This document shows positions 16,922-26,247 of a DNA stretch of 64,000 nt, piece after piece. Every line of letters begins with the position of its first letter. The first letter of the stretch is position 1. The DNA comes from Sagittula marina (lineage in GTDB: Bacteria; Pseudomonadota; Alphaproteobacteria; Rhodobacterales; Rhodobacteraceae). Made by a program: the position numbers and the translations under genes. The notes under the pieces were generated by a model that worked only from the letters and a program-made list of their open reading frames with translations, was not told the origin of the DNA and ran no database searches. Location of the stretch: positions 1-64,000 of the forward strand of contig NZ_JACIEJ010000002.1 of the NCBI RefSeq assembly GCF_014196795.1, read 5' to 3'.

Positions 16922-18142
16922 TTACCCCATGTCAAAGCCAAGATGCTTTGCCACGGTGAAGATGTCCTTGTCGCCGCGACCGCACATGTTCATGCAGATG
17001 ATGTGATCCTTCGGCAGCTCTGGCGCGATCTTCATCACATGCGCCAGTGCGTGGGAGGGTTCCAACGCAGGGATGATGCCTTCGGTCTCGCAGCACAGCT
17101 GAAAGGCTTCGAGCGCCTCCTTGTCGGTGATCGACACATATTTGGCGCGGCCCACGTCATGCAGCCAGGAATGCTCCGGCCCAATCCCCGGATAGTCGAG
17201 ACCAGCAGAAATCGAGAAACCTTCGAGGATCTGGCCGTCCTCATCTTGCAGCAGGTAGGTGCGGTTGCCGTGCAGAACGCCGGGACGCCCGCCGGTGAGG
17301 GAGGCGCAGTGCTCCATCTTGTCGTTGACGCCCTTGCCGCCGGCCTCGACCCCGATGATGTTCACCGACTTGTCGTCGAGGAACGGATAGAACAGGCCCA
17401 TGGCGTTCGATCCACCACCGATCGCGGCGATGATGGTGTCGGGCAGACGGCCCTCTTGTTCCATCATCTGCTCCTTGGTTTCCTTGCCGATGATCGACTG
17501 GAAATCGCGGACCATTGCGGGGTACGGGTGCGGACCGGCGACAGTGCCGATGCAGTAGAACGTGTCGCGCACGTTGGTCACCCAGTCGCGCAGTGCGTCG
17601 TTCATCGCGTCCTTCAGCGTGCCCCGACCGGAGGTCACGGGAATGACCTCTGCGCCCAGCAGCTTCATACGGAAGACGTTGGGCTGCTGACGCTCGACGT
17701 CATGCGCACCCATGTAGACAACGCATTTCAGGCCGAACTTGGCGCAGACCGTCGCGGTGGCCACACCATGCTGCCCCGCGCCGGTTTCGGCAATGATGCG
17801 GGTTTTGCCCATGCGACGGGCGAGGATGATCTGGCCCAACACGTTGTTGATCTTGTGCGCGCCAGTATGGTTCAGCTCGTCGCGCTTGAGGTAGATCTTG
17901 GCACCGCCCAGACGGTCCGTCAGACGCTCAGCGAAATAGAGCGGCGAGGGCCGACCAACGTAGTGTTTCCACAGCCAGTCCATCTCCTCCCAGAAGGAAT
18001 CGTCGGTCTTGGCCTTCTCATACTCTTCTTCGAGCGCGAGGATGAGCGGCATGAGCGTTTCGGACACAAAGCGCCCGCCGTGGATGCCGAAACGACCCTT
18101 TTCGTCTGGGCCGGTCATGAAGCTGTTTACGAGATCGTCCAT
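16922..18142 (-). CDS. trpB: Tryptophan synthase beta chain
   Basis: A 406-residue PLP enzyme that condenses indole with serine to form tryptophan. The PLP lysine is Lys97 in [10 protein letters not shown]. The phosphate-binding G-G-G-S-N-A motif, the [13 protein letters not shown] loop and the E-P-S-H-A segment are all intact. The start ATG 18142 (M-D-D-L-V-N-S-F) has GGGGAGAGG upstream; the open frame continues 64 codons further, but that part is not family-like. In many roseobacters trpB is near trpF; here its downstream neighbour is a terminator and trpF is not visible. TrpA is encoded at 7743-8534 on the opposite strand. Confidence 0.97.
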   Translation of the reverse strand: MDDLVNSFMTGPDEKGRFGIHGGRFVSETLMPLILALEEEYEKAKTDDSFWEEMDWLWKHYVGRPSPLYFAERLTDRLGGAKIYLKRDELNHTGAHKINNVLGQIILARRMGKTRIIAETGAGQHGVATATVCAKFGLKCVVYMGAHDVERQQPNVFRMKLLGAEVIPVTSGRGTLKDAMNDALRDWVTNVRDTFYCIGTVAGPHPYPAMVRDFQSIIGKETKEQMMEQEGRLPDTIIAAIGGGSNAMGLFYPFLDDKSVNIIGVEAGGKGVNDKMEHCASLTGGRPGVLHGNRTYLLQDEDGQILEGFSISAGLDYPGIGPEHSWLHDVGRAKYVSITDKEALEAFQLCCETEGIIPALEPSHALAHVMKIAPELPKDHIICMNMCGRGDKDIFTVAKHLGFDMG

Positions 18143-18601
18143 TGCGCCTCTCCCCTGTTTGACCGCAACTGAATAGAGGATGCGGGGCGGTAAAGGCCAG
18201 AGGCAAACTGCCGCTGCCGCCCCTAGTCGCCAGGGTTTGATCGTGACGTTGGGCTTGCGTCCTTGGAAACGCGCGGCTTTGGTGGCTGCTAGACGCTGAT
18301 GAAGGCCAAATGTCTGGCGCCCTGTCAGTGGCACCTCGCCTGCGACGGTTAAAGTAGCCAGATTCGCGCCAATGCTGTCTACTGGGTTCTCAGGAGGTTT
18401 CGTGCTTGCGCAACTCTGTCACCGAAGGCGGCGTGACCGGCGACGAGGTGGACCTGACACATGCCAGTCATACGGGCATCGCGGTAGAAGTTGCGCGCTA
18501 TTTCGCGGGCAGCGGGTGCAACGAACACGCCAGCGTTGATGCGTGTGGACGAAGCGCCTATAGCCCGAGGCTATCCTCCTTTTGCATTTGATGGTGCTGA
18601 C
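18143..18601. other. 459 bp between divergent genes, no gene seen
   Basis: This spans the divergent starts of trpB and the transglutaminase gene and so probably holds both promoters. I see no attenuator-like leader peptide with tandem Trp codons before trpB, and no recognisable operator. Confidence 0.5.
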
Positions 18602-19681
18602 ATGACTCTGACCCGACGTGATTTTTTGAATGCCTGTGGCCTTGCTGCTCTGGCAGCTGCGCTGCCCGGTGGCCTTCTGGCGGCCTACGCACCGCGCCCC
18701 GACGGGTGGAAGACGTTCTCTCTGACCACGCGGGTCGATCTGCCCGCAGATGGCAAAGCTGCGCAGGCCTGGGTGCCGGTGCCCTACTTTACCGCAGACG
18801 AGTGGACGCGCCCCGGCGAGACCACGTTTGCCACGAATGGTGACGCGGAGCTGGTGGTGGATGACGTGCAAGGCGTGGCCTTTGTCCATGCGCGCTGGGA
18901 GGCAGGTCAAACGCCGGAGTTGCAGGTGGTCTCCACGGTAGAAACCCAGAGCCGCCATGTGCCACTGACAGAAACCGGCGCGACCATGAGCGACGCCGAG
19001 CGCGCCGAACTGACCGCGCCAACAGATCTGATCCCCACCGATGGCATCGTGGCAGAGACAGCCGCCATGATCACCGACGGCGCGGTCAACGATCTGGACC
19101 GTGCGCAACGCATCTACGACTGGGTCGTGACCGAGACAGAGCGCAATCCGGACACCCGCGGTTGTGGACTGGGCGATGTGGCGTCGATGCTGCACACGGG
19201 CGATCTCACCGGCAAATGCGCCGACCTGAACGCGCTCTATGTTGGCCTGGCGCGGGCCTCCGGCCTGCCGGCGCGCGACTTGTATGGTCTGCGCGTGGCG
19301 CCATCGTCCTTCGGATACAAGGCGCTTGGCGCGGGTTCCGAGGTGGTCACCGGCGCGCAACACTGCCGCGCGGAGGTCTTTGTCGAGGGCATCGGCTGGC
19401 TGCCGGTCGATCCGGCAGATGTGCGCAAGGTTGTGCTCGCCGGGGCGGACGAAGGGCTGACGCTCGACACGCCGAAGGTCGTCGACGTGCGCAAAGGCTT
19501 GTTTGGCGCAGCCGAGGGCAACTGGGTCTGCCTGAACGATGCGCATGACGTGGTGCTGCCGGGGTCCACGCGCGGCGCGCTGCCGTTCCTGATGTACCCG
19601 CAGGCGGAAATCGATGGCCGCGCCCAGGACGAACTGGACCCGTCAAGCTTTACCTACACAATCACGGCACAGACGGTCTAA
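18602..19681 (+). CDS. Tat-exported transglutaminase-like cysteine protease family protein
   Basis: A 359-residue protein with a twin-arginine signal: T-R-R-D-F-L-N-A at residues 4-11, followed by an Ala/Leu-rich stretch ending near A-Y-A. The mature part is a transglutaminase-core protein: nucleophile Cys206 in T-G-K-C-A-D-L-N-A-L, His254 in G-A-Q-H-C-R-A-E-V, and Asp in P-V-D-P-A-D. Such proteins usually act as peptidases or peptide-bond modifiers outside the cytoplasm; the substrate is unknown. Start ATG 18602 is chosen because the Tat motif follows at once; the frame is open for 37 codons upstream without a signal. Its 3' end overlaps that of the convergent MATE gene by 20 bp. Confidence 0.92.
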   Translation: MTLTRRDFLNACGLAALAAALPGGLLAAYAPRPDGWKTFSLTTRVDLPADGKAAQAWVPVPYFTADEWTRPGETTFATNGDAELVVDDVQGVAFVHARWEAGQTPELQVVSTVETQSRHVPLTETGATMSDAERAELTAPTDLIPTDGIVAETAAMITDGAVNDLDRAQRIYDWVVTETERNPDTRGCGLGDVASMLHTGDLTGKCADLNALYVGLARASGLPARDLYGLRVAPSSFGYKALGAGSEVVTGAQHCRAEVFVEGIGWLPVDPADVRKVVLAGADEGLTLDTPKVVDVRKGLFGAAEGNWVCLNDAHDVVLPGSTRGALPFLMYPQAEIDGRAQDELDPSSFTYTITAQTV

Positions 19682-20984
19682 GGGCCGCCCGTTCCAGCGC
19701 GGGGTAACGCAAAGTCAGCGTGATCCCGCGCGCCACAAACGACACCATCAAAGCTGCCCAAAGCCCGTGATTGCCCAAAACCGGCATCAGGGCAAAAACG
19801 GCCGCGGCATAGACCATCGCAGAGAGCGCCATCATGTTGCGCATGTCGCCGGTCCGCGTTGCGCCGATGAAAATGCCGTCGAGCATGAAAGACGCCAGCG
19901 CCACGATCGGCGCGGCCACGATCCACGGCAGATAGGTCATGGCCGCTTGCTGGACCTCCGGATCCTTGGTCATCAGAATGATGATCGCATCGCCGAACAG
20001 CCAGAACCCCAGCATGAACATTGCGGTACTCCCCAAGCCCCAAAGGCTGGTTATCCACGCCGCCTGTCGCAACCGGCCCAGTGCCCGCGCGCCCAGCGCC
20101 TGCCCCACCAGCGCCTCCGCGGCAAAGGCAAAGCCATCGAGCGCGAAGGAAATGATGTGCATGAATTGCAGCAACACCTGATTTGCGGCCAGTGTCACCG
20201 CACCAAATCGCCCGCCCAGCAGCAAAAAGCTGACAAAGATAGCCTGCAACAGCAGCGAACGGATCATGATGTCAGTGTTGACCACGGCCATCCGCTTTAG
20301 CCGCACACGGTCAAAGATCCGCGCCCAGTCCCGCCATGCGGGACCCTGAAAGGCGACCCGGCAAAGGTACAGCCCCATAGCCAGGCCGGACCATTCCGCG
20401 AGGAAGGTCGCAAAGGCGACGCCGCTCACCCCCCAGCCGAATCCCAGCACAAAGGCCAGATCCAGACTCACGTTTACTCCGTTCATCCAAAGCTGAAGGA
20501 TCAGAACGTCGCGCGTGCGTTCCTGCGCTATAAGCCAGCCATTGATCCCGTAAATGGCCACGGCGGCGGGGGCCGACCAGACGCGTATGGTCATGTAATC
20601 GCGCGCCAGAGCTTCGACCTCTGGCCCGGCGGGCGACACGGCAAAAGCGCCCGCAAAGATCAGGCTTTGCAGCAGGACCAGAGCCGCGCCGCCAGCAAGA
20701 CCGATCATCAACGCCCGCGTCAACAAAGCGGCGACCTCTGCGCGGTCCCCCTGCCCCGTGGCCTGCGCCGTCAGACCGGCCGTGCCCATACGCAGAAACC
20801 CGAAAATCCAGTAGATCGCGCTGAGCACGATGGCCCCGACGCCCACGGCCGCGATCGGCTCTGGCGCGGGAATCTGCCCTACGACGCCCGTGTCCACGGC
20901 TCCGAGGATCGGCACGGTGATATTGGCCAGAAGAATTGGCATGGCGATCTTCAGAACGCGGGTGTGGGTTATGGGGGTAGCCAC
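19662..20984 (-). CDS. MATE-family transporter, DinF branch
   Basis: A 440-residue, twelve-helix exporter of the MATE family. It opens with H-T-R-V-L-K-I-A-M-P-I-L-L-A-N-I-T-V-P-I, then A-V-D-T-G-V-V-G, the helix-1 pattern of the DinF-like subgroup, and repeats the pattern in the second half (M-A-V-V-N-T-D-I-M-I-R). DinF-type proteins export toxic organic compounds and have been tied to oxidative stress and bile resistance. I place the start at GTG 20984, preceded by AAGAGG, because relatives begin with this T-H-x-R-V-L segment; an in-frame start at 21026 is possible. No regulator is adjacent. Confidence 0.92.
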   Translation of the reverse strand: MATPITHTRVLKIAMPILLANITVPILGAVDTGVVGQIPAPEPIAAVGVGAIVLSAIYWIFGFLRMGTAGLTAQATGQGDRAEVAALLTRALMIGLAGGAALVLLQSLIFAGAFAVSPAGPEVEALARDYMTIRVWSAPAAVAIYGINGWLIAQERTRDVLILQLWMNGVNVSLDLAFVLGFGWGVSGVAFATFLAEWSGLAMGLYLCRVAFQGPAWRDWARIFDRVRLKRMAVVNTDIMIRSLLLQAIFVSFLLLGGRFGAVTLAANQVLLQFMHIISFALDGFAFAAEALVGQALGARALGRLRQAAWITSLWGLGSTAMFMLGFWLFGDAIIILMTKDPEVQQAAMTYLPWIVAAPIVALASFMLDGIFIGATRTGDMRNMMALSAMVYAAAVFALMPVLGNHGLWAALMVSFVARGITLTLRYPALERAALRPSVP

Positions 20985-21100
20985 GGAAACCTCTTGGCAA
21001 GACGTTCCGCGACAGGACCCCGACACGCACCGAAGGTCAAGCGAGCGCCCTTTTCTTTGGACTGAAAATATCCACGTGGCGCATATGGCGCCCGCAAAGC

Positions 21101-21121
21101 GCGCCGGTCACTTGCCGGCGC
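21101..21121 (-). terminator. Possible hairpin terminator after thioesterase pair
   Basis: GCGCCGG and CCGGCGC form a seven-base stem with a seven-base loop just after the stop of the gene at 21131, but only a short T run follows on the minus strand. Confidence 0.4.
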
Positions 21122-21130
21122 CCGGTGACC

Positions 21131-21640
21131 CTAGTCTTTGCGCGGCATCAGGAAGTGCGCCGTGGCCTGCGCCAACGGCCTGTCACGGTTGTCTTGCCAT
21201 GCCTCCGCCCGGACCGACGCATAACGCCGACCTGACCGCGTCACAAAGGCCCGCGCATAAGCGTCACGGGGCAGACCGGAGCGCAGGTAGTCCACGGTAA
21301 AATCAATGGTTTTCGGCAGGCGTGGAAGCTTGCCCTGTGCCATTTCCTCTGCATCCAACACGCCCGATTCCACATCGCCCCAGAGCCATGTCCAATTGAG
21401 CGTGACCATTGCCGTGATTTCGAGAAAGGCCGCCGTCACCCCGCCGTGGATCGCGGGCAGATTTGGATTGCCAATCAACGCCTCATGAAACGGAAGAACC
21501 GCCGTCAGCTCATCTCCGCGCCGGTCGAATTGCACGCCGAGCCACGAAACATAGGGCATGCCATTGACCAACGCCGAGAGCGCCGCATCACGACGTTGTT
21601 TCACCACTTGGACAGGTTCGGGAGCTGGCCGCGTCATCAT
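21131..21640 (-). CDS. PaaI-like hotdog thioesterase
   Basis: A 169-residue acyl-CoA thioesterase-like protein with a single hotdog fold. The catalytic/structural segment is N-P-N-L-P-A-I-H-G-G-V-T-A-A-F-L-E, where His-Gly-Gly marks the PaaI (YdiI) group, followed by the long helix and T-V-D-Y-L-R-S-G-L. It would hydrolyse an acyl- or aryl-CoA, perhaps a dead-end product of beta-oxidation. It shares an ATGA overlap with the gene upstream, which encodes a second protein of the same fold, so the two are translationally coupled. The first two codons are both ATG. The pair stands divergent from the MerR gene at 22205 and close to the beta-oxidation cluster, which supports a role in CoA metabolism. 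Confidence 0.9.
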   Translation of the reverse strand: MMTRPAPEPVQVVKQRRDAALSALVNGMPYVSWLGVQFDRRGDELTAVLPFHEALIGNPNLPAIHGGVTAAFLEITAMVTLNWTWLWGDVESGVLDAEEMAQGKLPRLPKTIDFTVDYLRSGLPRDAYARAFVTRSGRRYASVRAEAWQDNRDRPLAQATAHFLMPRKD

Positions 21641-22077
21641 TTCCCCTCCTCTACGGTACCTTGTTCCACTGTGAATGCGCCAGTTGCCGTGGCCACGGGC
21701 CGGTCGGTGTCATCATCCAGCGCGGTGGCCCGCACAAAGGCAACCGATCGCGTGATGTGGTAGCATTCCGCCCGCGCAACGATGGTCTGGCCCGGTGTTG
21801 CCGGGCGCATGTAGTCGATACGCAGGTTGATGGTGGCCGTTCCGGCGGGGGCGCGTGGGTGGCTCATCACCGCTGCGCCGCCACAGGTGTCCATCAAGGC
21901 CGACACCGCGCCACCGTGAATGACCCCGGTTTCAGGATCTCCGATAAAGCGTGGGTCGTAGGGCATCTCGATTTGTGCCGTACCGTCGCCAATTTCAGTG
22001 ATACGCATTCCAAGTGCTTGGGAATGCGGGATGGTCTCGATGAATTGCCTGGCAATTTCGGCCTTGTCGGCGGTCAT
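21637..22077 (-). CDS. PaaI-family hotdog thioesterase
   Basis: A 146-residue hotdog protein starting M-T-A-D-K-A-E-I-A-R-Q-F. The P-E-T-G-V-I-H-G-G-A-V-S-A-L-M-D segment is the PaaI signature, with the Asp at the end of the helix conserved as in phenylacetyl-CoA and 4-hydroxybenzoyl-CoA thioesterases. N-L-R-I-D-Y-M-R-P-A follows. The start at ATG 22077 has AGGAC upstream; 12 further in-frame codons are open but not needed. It is first in a two-gene operon with the related thioesterase at 21131. Tandem hotdog genes often work as a heterotetramer or have split substrate ranges; here this is inference. Confidence 0.92.
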   Translation of the reverse strand: MTADKAEIARQFIETIPHSQALGMRITEIGDGTAQIEMPYDPRFIGDPETGVIHGGAVSALMDTCGGAAVMSHPRAPAGTATINLRIDYMRPATPGQTIVARAECYHITRSVAFVRATALDDDTDRPVATATGAFTVEQGTVEEGK

Positions 22078-22204
22078 GATCTGTCCTGATATATTTTTCG
22101 CGAACGGTGGCACGCAGCGGCGCAGGGGTCAATCATGTGCGGGATGGTTGTCCTTCCGGACGCGGCGGAATAGCCTGTGCTCAGGGTAGAGGAGAAGCAA
22201 AGCG

Positions 22205-22576
22205 ATGGAAAATGTGCGTCTGAGCTTCAAGGAAATGTGCGCGAAGTTCGATGTGACTCCGCGGACCTTGCGATATTATGAATATATCGAGCTTTTATCC
22301 CCCGAGCGCGAGGGGCGGTCCCGGTACTATGGACCGCGCGAAATCGCCCGGATGATCCTGATTCTGCGCGGCCGCAAATTCGGATTTCAGCTGGAAGACA
22401 TCCGCCAGTGGTTACAGATCTACGAAAAAGAAGGCACGCAAGCGCAGATGGAGGCGTGGGTGGACATGGCCGATCGGCAGCTCCGTGAACTCGCGGAGCA
22501 GAAGGCTCAGATCGAGGAAGCCATGGCCGATTTGAAGGCCCTCAGAGACGAGACATCGGCCAGCCTGAACGCTTGA
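22205..22576 (+). CDS. MerR-family transcriptional regulator
   Basis: A 123-residue MerR regulator. The N-terminal winged helix-turn-helix is clear: F-K-E-M-C-A-K-F-D-V-T-P-R-T-L-R-Y-Y-E, then the R-x-Y-Y-G-P-R-E wing and the second helix pair G-F-Q-L-E-D-I-R-Q-W-L. A coiled-coil dimerisation helix fills the remainder (about residues 82-118). There is no C-terminal metal- or drug-binding extension, and no Cys pair for metals. It is closely similar in plan to the regulator at 22895, with which it shares most of the DNA-recognition helix, so they may recognise related operators. It precedes the beta-oxidation cluster and is likely to regulate acyl-CoA metabolism genes. Confidence 0.93.
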   Translation: MENVRLSFKEMCAKFDVTPRTLRYYEYIELLSPEREGRSRYYGPREIARMILILRGRKFGFQLEDIRQWLQIYEKEGTQAQMEAWVDMADRQLRELAEQKAQIEEAMADLKALRDETSASLNA

Positions 22577-22894
22577 CGTTAGGGACGGCTTGGTCCGGCA
22601 AAAAGGCGCTTGGACACTGGCGGATAGCCGCTCAGACCCATGAATCGCCAGCCAAAGCGGTTTGGCTAAAGCTTATCATTGGTCAGGACGTTACGTCACG
22701 GGTGGGGAATACCGGACCCGTGCGGGCTTGTGTGCTGCGCCAGAGTTACGACATGAGCATATGTCGAATGCAGGAAGCCACGTAAGCAAAAAAGTGACGC
22801 AGCGTACAGGTTACGTCAACAGAATTTCTTGTTGTAAGGATGGGACGTTACTCGCCCCCTCTGCGTTGGGCCTACGCAAACAAGGATACGCGAG
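22577..22894 (+). promoter_or_regulatory. Regulatory region with repeated GACGTTA elements
   Basis: The 318 bp between the two MerR genes contain no gene but several related motifs: TTGACGTTA at about 22573, a perfect 11-bp inverted repeat GACGT-T-ACGTC at 22687-22697, GTTACGTCAAC at about 22812 and GGACGTTAC near 22846. MerR proteins bind such short palindromes between promoter elements, so these are likely operators for one or both regulators. Confidence 0.5.
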
Positions 22895-23299
22895 ATGACA
22901 ACAGATGAAAAAATGATGACGATTCGGGAGATGTGCGACACCTACGATGTGACCCCGAGAACACTGCGTTTTTATGAACAGAAGGAGCTGCTGACCCCTA
23001 TCCGGGAAGGTCAGAAGCGTCTGTACACAAAGCGCGAGCGGGCACGGTTGACGCTGATTTTGCGCGGCAAGCGCTTTGGCTTCAGCCTTGAGGATATTCG
23101 CCAGCTTCTGGATCTCTATGCCGTGGGCGACCAGCAGCGTACGCAGTTGGAAAAAGCCTATGAGATTGCGGAAACGCGAATGGCGGACATGGTCCGGCAA
23201 CGCGATGATCTGGATGCCGCCATCGGCGAGCTGAAGGAACAAATGGAGTGGGGCGCAAAAATGATCGCCTCAATGGAGAATAAAGAGGCGGCGGAGTAA
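22895..23299 (+). CDS. MerR-family transcriptional regulator of the beta-oxidation cluster
   Basis: A 134-residue MerR protein with I-R-E-M-C-D-T-Y-D-V-T-P-R-T-L-R-F-Y-E as recognition helix-turn-helix, a K-R-L-Y-T-K-R-E-R wing, and G-F-S-L-E-D-I-R-Q-L-L-D-L-Y before a dimerisation coiled coil (about residues 85-125). No ligand-binding domain follows, which is usual for the acyl-CoA-related MerR group (LiuR/PsrA-type function is carried out by such proteins in proteobacteria). It lies 56 bp upstream of a large acyl-CoA dehydrogenase and heads the fad-type cluster, so control of fatty-acid or branched-chain acyl-CoA degradation is the best guess. ATG 22895 has a GAGATG context and no strong ribosome site. 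Confidence 0.92.
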   Translation: MTTDEKMMTIREMCDTYDVTPRTLRFYEQKELLTPIREGQKRLYTKRERARLTLILRGKRFGFSLEDIRQLLDLYAVGDQQRTQLEKAYEIAETRMADMVRQRDDLDAAIGELKEQMEWGAKMIASMENKEAAE

Positions 23300-23355
23300 C
23301 TTCGCTGCCGTTGACCCGAGATGCAAACCTCGGGTGACGATTAGGGAGAGAGACC

Positions 23356-25137
23356 ATGCCGAGCTACAACGCACCCGTCAAAGACCAGATGTTCGTGTTG
23401 AACGACCTTCTCAAGGTCGCAGAGCAGGACATTCCGGGGTACGACGACCTCGACCGTGAGACATTGGAAGCCATCCTTGACGAAGCAGGCAAGGTGGCGC
23501 GTGACGTTCTGGCCCCGCTGAATGCGGTTGGCGACCAGCAGGGCTGTGTTCTGGAAAACGGTGTGGTACGCACGCCGGATGGCTTCAAAGCCGCCTTTGA
23601 TCAAGTCCGCCAAGGCGGCTGGACGGCTTTGGACTGCGATCCCGAGTATGGCGGGCAAGGCTTGCCATATGTGGTGGCAACGGCCGTTGGTGAACAGTTT
23701 TCCGCCGCCAACATGGCGTTCAACATGTATCAGGGTTTGACCCACGGGGCCTACTCCGCGATCCACGCTCATGGCTCTGACGCGCAGAAGGCGACGTACC
23801 TGCCTAAAATGGTTACGTGTGAGTGGACCGGCACAATGAACCTGACGGAGCCGCATTGCGGCACCGACCTCGGCCTGATGCGGACCAAGGCCGAGCCACA
23901 GGATGACGGCAGCTACAAGATCACCGGGCAGAAGATCTTTATCTCAGCCGGTGATCACGACATGTCCGAAAATGTCATCCACCTTGTTCTGGCAAAGATC
24001 CCCGGTGGGCCGGATGGCATCAAGGGCGTGTCCCTTTTCATCGTCCCAAAGTTTTTGGTGAACGAAGATGGCACTGTCGGCGAGCGCAATGGCGTTTCCG
24101 TTGGCAACCTCGAAGATAAGATGGGCATTCACGGTAACTCCACCTGCGTGATGAACTACGACGAGGCGACCGGCTACCTGATCGGGACCGAGCATAAAGG
24201 CATGCGCGCAATGTTCACCATGATGAACGAAGCGCGCGTGGGCGTCGGCCTTCAGGGATATGCGCAATCGGAAGTCGCCTATCAGAACGCTCTGGCCTAC
24301 GCCAAGGATCGGCTTCAGGGCCGGTCTGTGACAGGTGTGGAAAATCCCGATGGCCCAGCCGATCCGCTTATCGTGCACCCCGATATTCGCCGCAGCCTGT
24401 TGGACCAGAAGTCGTTCAACGAAGGCGCGCGTGCGTTCACTTTGTGGGGCGCTCAAATGATCGACCGGGCACACCGCAATAACGATGCGGCGGCGTTGGG
24501 ACTGATCTCGTTGATGACACCGGTCGTGAAGGGTTTCCTGACCGACCGCGGGTTCGATATGTGCATCCAGGCGCAGCAGGTTTACGGCGGTCACGGCTAC
24601 ATTGAAGAATGGGGCATGTCCCAATTCGCCCGCGACGCGCGGATCGCCATGATCTACGAAGGCGCAAACGGTGTTCAGGCGCTGGACCTCGTTGGCCGCA
24701 AGCTGGCGCAGGATGGCGGGAAACATGTCATGGCATTCTTCTCCATGGTGACTGAGTTCATCAAGGAGACGAAGGGCCGCTCTGAGACCTTTGACGCGGA
24801 CTTCCGCGAACCTCTCAAGGCGGCGTCCAAGGATCTGCAAGCAGCGGGCATGTTCTTCATGAACAACGGGATGAAAGCGCCCAATGCGGCGCTGTCGGGA
24901 TCTTATGATTTCATGCATCTCTTCGGCCACGTCTGCCTTGGCCTGATGTGGGCGCGCATGGCGATTGCCGCAGAGGACCGGCTGGCCGCGGGTGACAGCG
25001 ACGCTGCGTTCCTGAACGCCAAAATCGCAACCGGGCGCTACTATATGGCACGCCAACTGCCCATGACTGCGACGCATCTGAAGCGGATCGAGAGCGGAGC
25101 CGATCCTGTGATGTCTCTGGACGCGGAGCATTTCTGA
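23356..25137 (+). CDS. Acyl-CoA dehydrogenase, large (about 590 aa) FadE/DmdC-like type
   Basis: A 593-residue FAD enzyme that oxidises an acyl-CoA to the 2-enoyl-CoA. It has the three ACAD domains ([17 protein letters not shown] at the substrate/FAD loop; [18 protein letters not shown]) plus the extra C-terminal domain of the long group. The catalytic Glu is in [21 protein letters not shown] is present. Roseobacters have several paralogues of this size; some are DmdC, which acts on methylmercaptopropionyl-CoA in DMSP degradation, others on ordinary fatty acyl-CoA. Sequence alone does not decide; the neighbouring thiolase and fadJ favour general beta-oxidation. GGGAGAGA precedes ATG 23356. 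Confidence 0.93.
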   Translation: MPSYNAPVKDQMFVLNDLLKVAEQDIPGYDDLDRETLEAILDEAGKVARDVLAPLNAVGDQQGCVLENGVVRTPDGFKAAFDQVRQGGWTALDCDPEYGGQGLPYVVATAVGEQFSAANMAFNMYQGLTHGAYSAIHAHGSDAQKATYLPKMVTCEWTGTMNLTEPHCGTDLGLMRTKAEPQDDGSYKITGQKIFISAGDHDMSENVIHLVLAKIPGGPDGIKGVSLFIVPKFLVNEDGTVGERNGVSVGNLEDKMGIHGNSTCVMNYDEATGYLIGTEHKGMRAMFTMMNEARVGVGLQGYAQSEVAYQNALAYAKDRLQGRSVTGVENPDGPADPLIVHPDIRRSLLDQKSFNEGARAFTLWGAQMIDRAHRNNDAAALGLISLMTPVVKGFLTDRGFDMCIQAQQVYGGHGYIEEWGMSQFARDARIAMIYEGANGVQALDLVGRKLAQDGGKHVMAFFSMVTEFIKETKGRSETFDADFREPLKAASKDLQAAGMFFMNNGMKAPNAALSGSYDFMHLFGHVCLGLMWARMAIAAEDRLAAGDSDAAFLNAKIATGRYYMARQLPMTATHLKRIESGADPVMSLDAEHF

Positions 25138-25180
25138 GAGGAAGGTGGGCTAAACCCCACCCAGCCTTTCGGGAGGCCAG

Positions 25181-25393
25181 ATGCCCAAACGTTTTCGCCT
25201 GACCCGCCATTTTCCAATCGCAATGACAGAGGACGGCTACCGCAATCTGAAACGGTTCGCACATGAGGCGGGGTTGGACGAGGGAGAGGCGCTGTCATTC
25301 CTGTTCGAATATTTCGATCGGGTCACAGACTCTGAGGCGTTGGGGTATCACCTACGGCAGTTCAACAGCGATCTGGAGGAGCGCAAGTCATGA
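25181..25393 (+). CDS. Small hypothetical protein (70 aa)
   Basis: A 70-residue soluble protein beginning M-P-K-R-F-R-L-T-R-H-F-P, with a helical, acidic middle (H-E-A-G-L-D-E-G-E-A-L-S-F-L-F-E-Y-F-D) and no recognisable domain. It starts 43 bp after the acyl-CoA dehydrogenase with GGGAGG at a good distance. It overlaps the next gene by four bases (ATGA), so the pair is translationally coupled. Its position in the cluster suggests co-expression with beta-oxidation genes, but no function can be assigned. Codon use matches its neighbours, so I regard it as a real gene. Confidence 0.75.
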   Translation: MPKRFRLTRHFPIAMTEDGYRNLKRFAHEAGLDEGEALSFLFEYFDRVTDSEALGYHLRQFNSDLEERKS

Positions 25394-25914
25394 TAAATAG
25401 CCCCATATTCAAAGCCTTGACGGTGGCTGCAATGTTGTTGCCTGCAGGGTTCGCCCAAGCAGATGCACCGACAATGGACGCGCTGACGGGCAGAGTGACA
25501 TCGCTCGAGGGAGAGATCGAGAACGGGGATCTGGCGGCGACATTGGACTACATGCCCCCTGCCCTGCTGTCCCATCTGGGTGGTCTGGCCGGAACCGATG
25601 CCACCGGGTTCAAGGAAATGCTGCGCACGCAAATCACCGATGTCGTGACGGCCGGGGATTTGCAAGGTGCGACCTACGATGTGGAGCTGGACGGGGCCGA
25701 AGTAGCGCAAACCGACACCGGCCGCGCCTATGCTTTGCTGGAAGCCGTCTCTGCTTTTCCCGGGCTTGGCGTGCCTGAAATGCGCACTGGCATGGTGGCG
25801 CTGATGGATGATGAGACGTGGTATCTGGTGCGATTGGAAACGCCGATGCACGGGGCGATGTTGGCGGAGGTGTATCCTGATTTGGCAGGACCACTGGATA
25901 TTCCAGCAAGGTAG
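25390..25914 (+). CDS. Secreted hypothetical protein (174 aa)
   Basis: A 174-residue protein with a Sec signal peptide (residues 1-25: Lys early, then L-T-V-A-A-M-L-L-P-A-G-F and A-Q-A before the mature D-A-P-T), so it should be periplasmic. The mature protein is acidic. It has an M-P-P-A-L-L-S-H-L-G-G-L-A-G segment followed by alternating strands and a W-Y-L-V-R-L-E strand near the end, a plan seen in periplasmic proteins with an NTF2-like or cystatin-like fold, though I cannot name the family. The ATG shares ATGA with the stop of the preceding small gene. No cysteine is present in the mature part. Confidence 0.75.
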   Translation: MINSPIFKALTVAAMLLPAGFAQADAPTMDALTGRVTSLEGEIENGDLAATLDYMPPALLSHLGGLAGTDATGFKEMLRTQITDVVTAGDLQGATYDVELDGAEVAQTDTGRAYALLEAVSAFPGLGVPEMRTGMVALMDDETWYLVRLETPMHGAMLAEVYPDLAGPLDIPAR

Positions 25915-26247
25915 AATGTCTTGGTGAACCAGGTGCAGATGGGAAGAGCAAAAGCGCGATAAAAATGAGTACCTATAGAAGCAGAGAAGCAGAAAGGCCG
26001 GTTTTCGAGCCCCGCCGCGGGGCAGCATGCGGCCTTCCTGCCGAACCCGAGCCGTTGGCTAGGAACGGGGCTTCTCCACTTGCGGTCATCGGCTCTTCAG
26101 CCTGTACCGCGCACACATGTTAAGGGCGTTAAGGTTAATGCTCCGTGAGCAAAGACCGACTTTGCTTTAGAAATACCTCCTCGGGGGACCAAGGGTGTGA
26201 AACGCCTGATGGGGAGGAGAACAGAAATGCGACGGGAGGACGGCGCA
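25915..26247. other. 333-bp gap with a possible terminator hairpin
   Basis: No gene is seen. AAGGCCG...CGGCCTT at about 26000-26036, enclosing an inner CCCCGCCGCGGGG stem, may be a terminator for the preceding genes, although its T run is poor. The rest may hold the promoter for the GST gene. Confidence 0.45.

Noticed and set aside
18143-18300. Trp attenuator before trpB
   Set aside because: No short leader peptide with tandem Trp codons or competing hairpins could be found.
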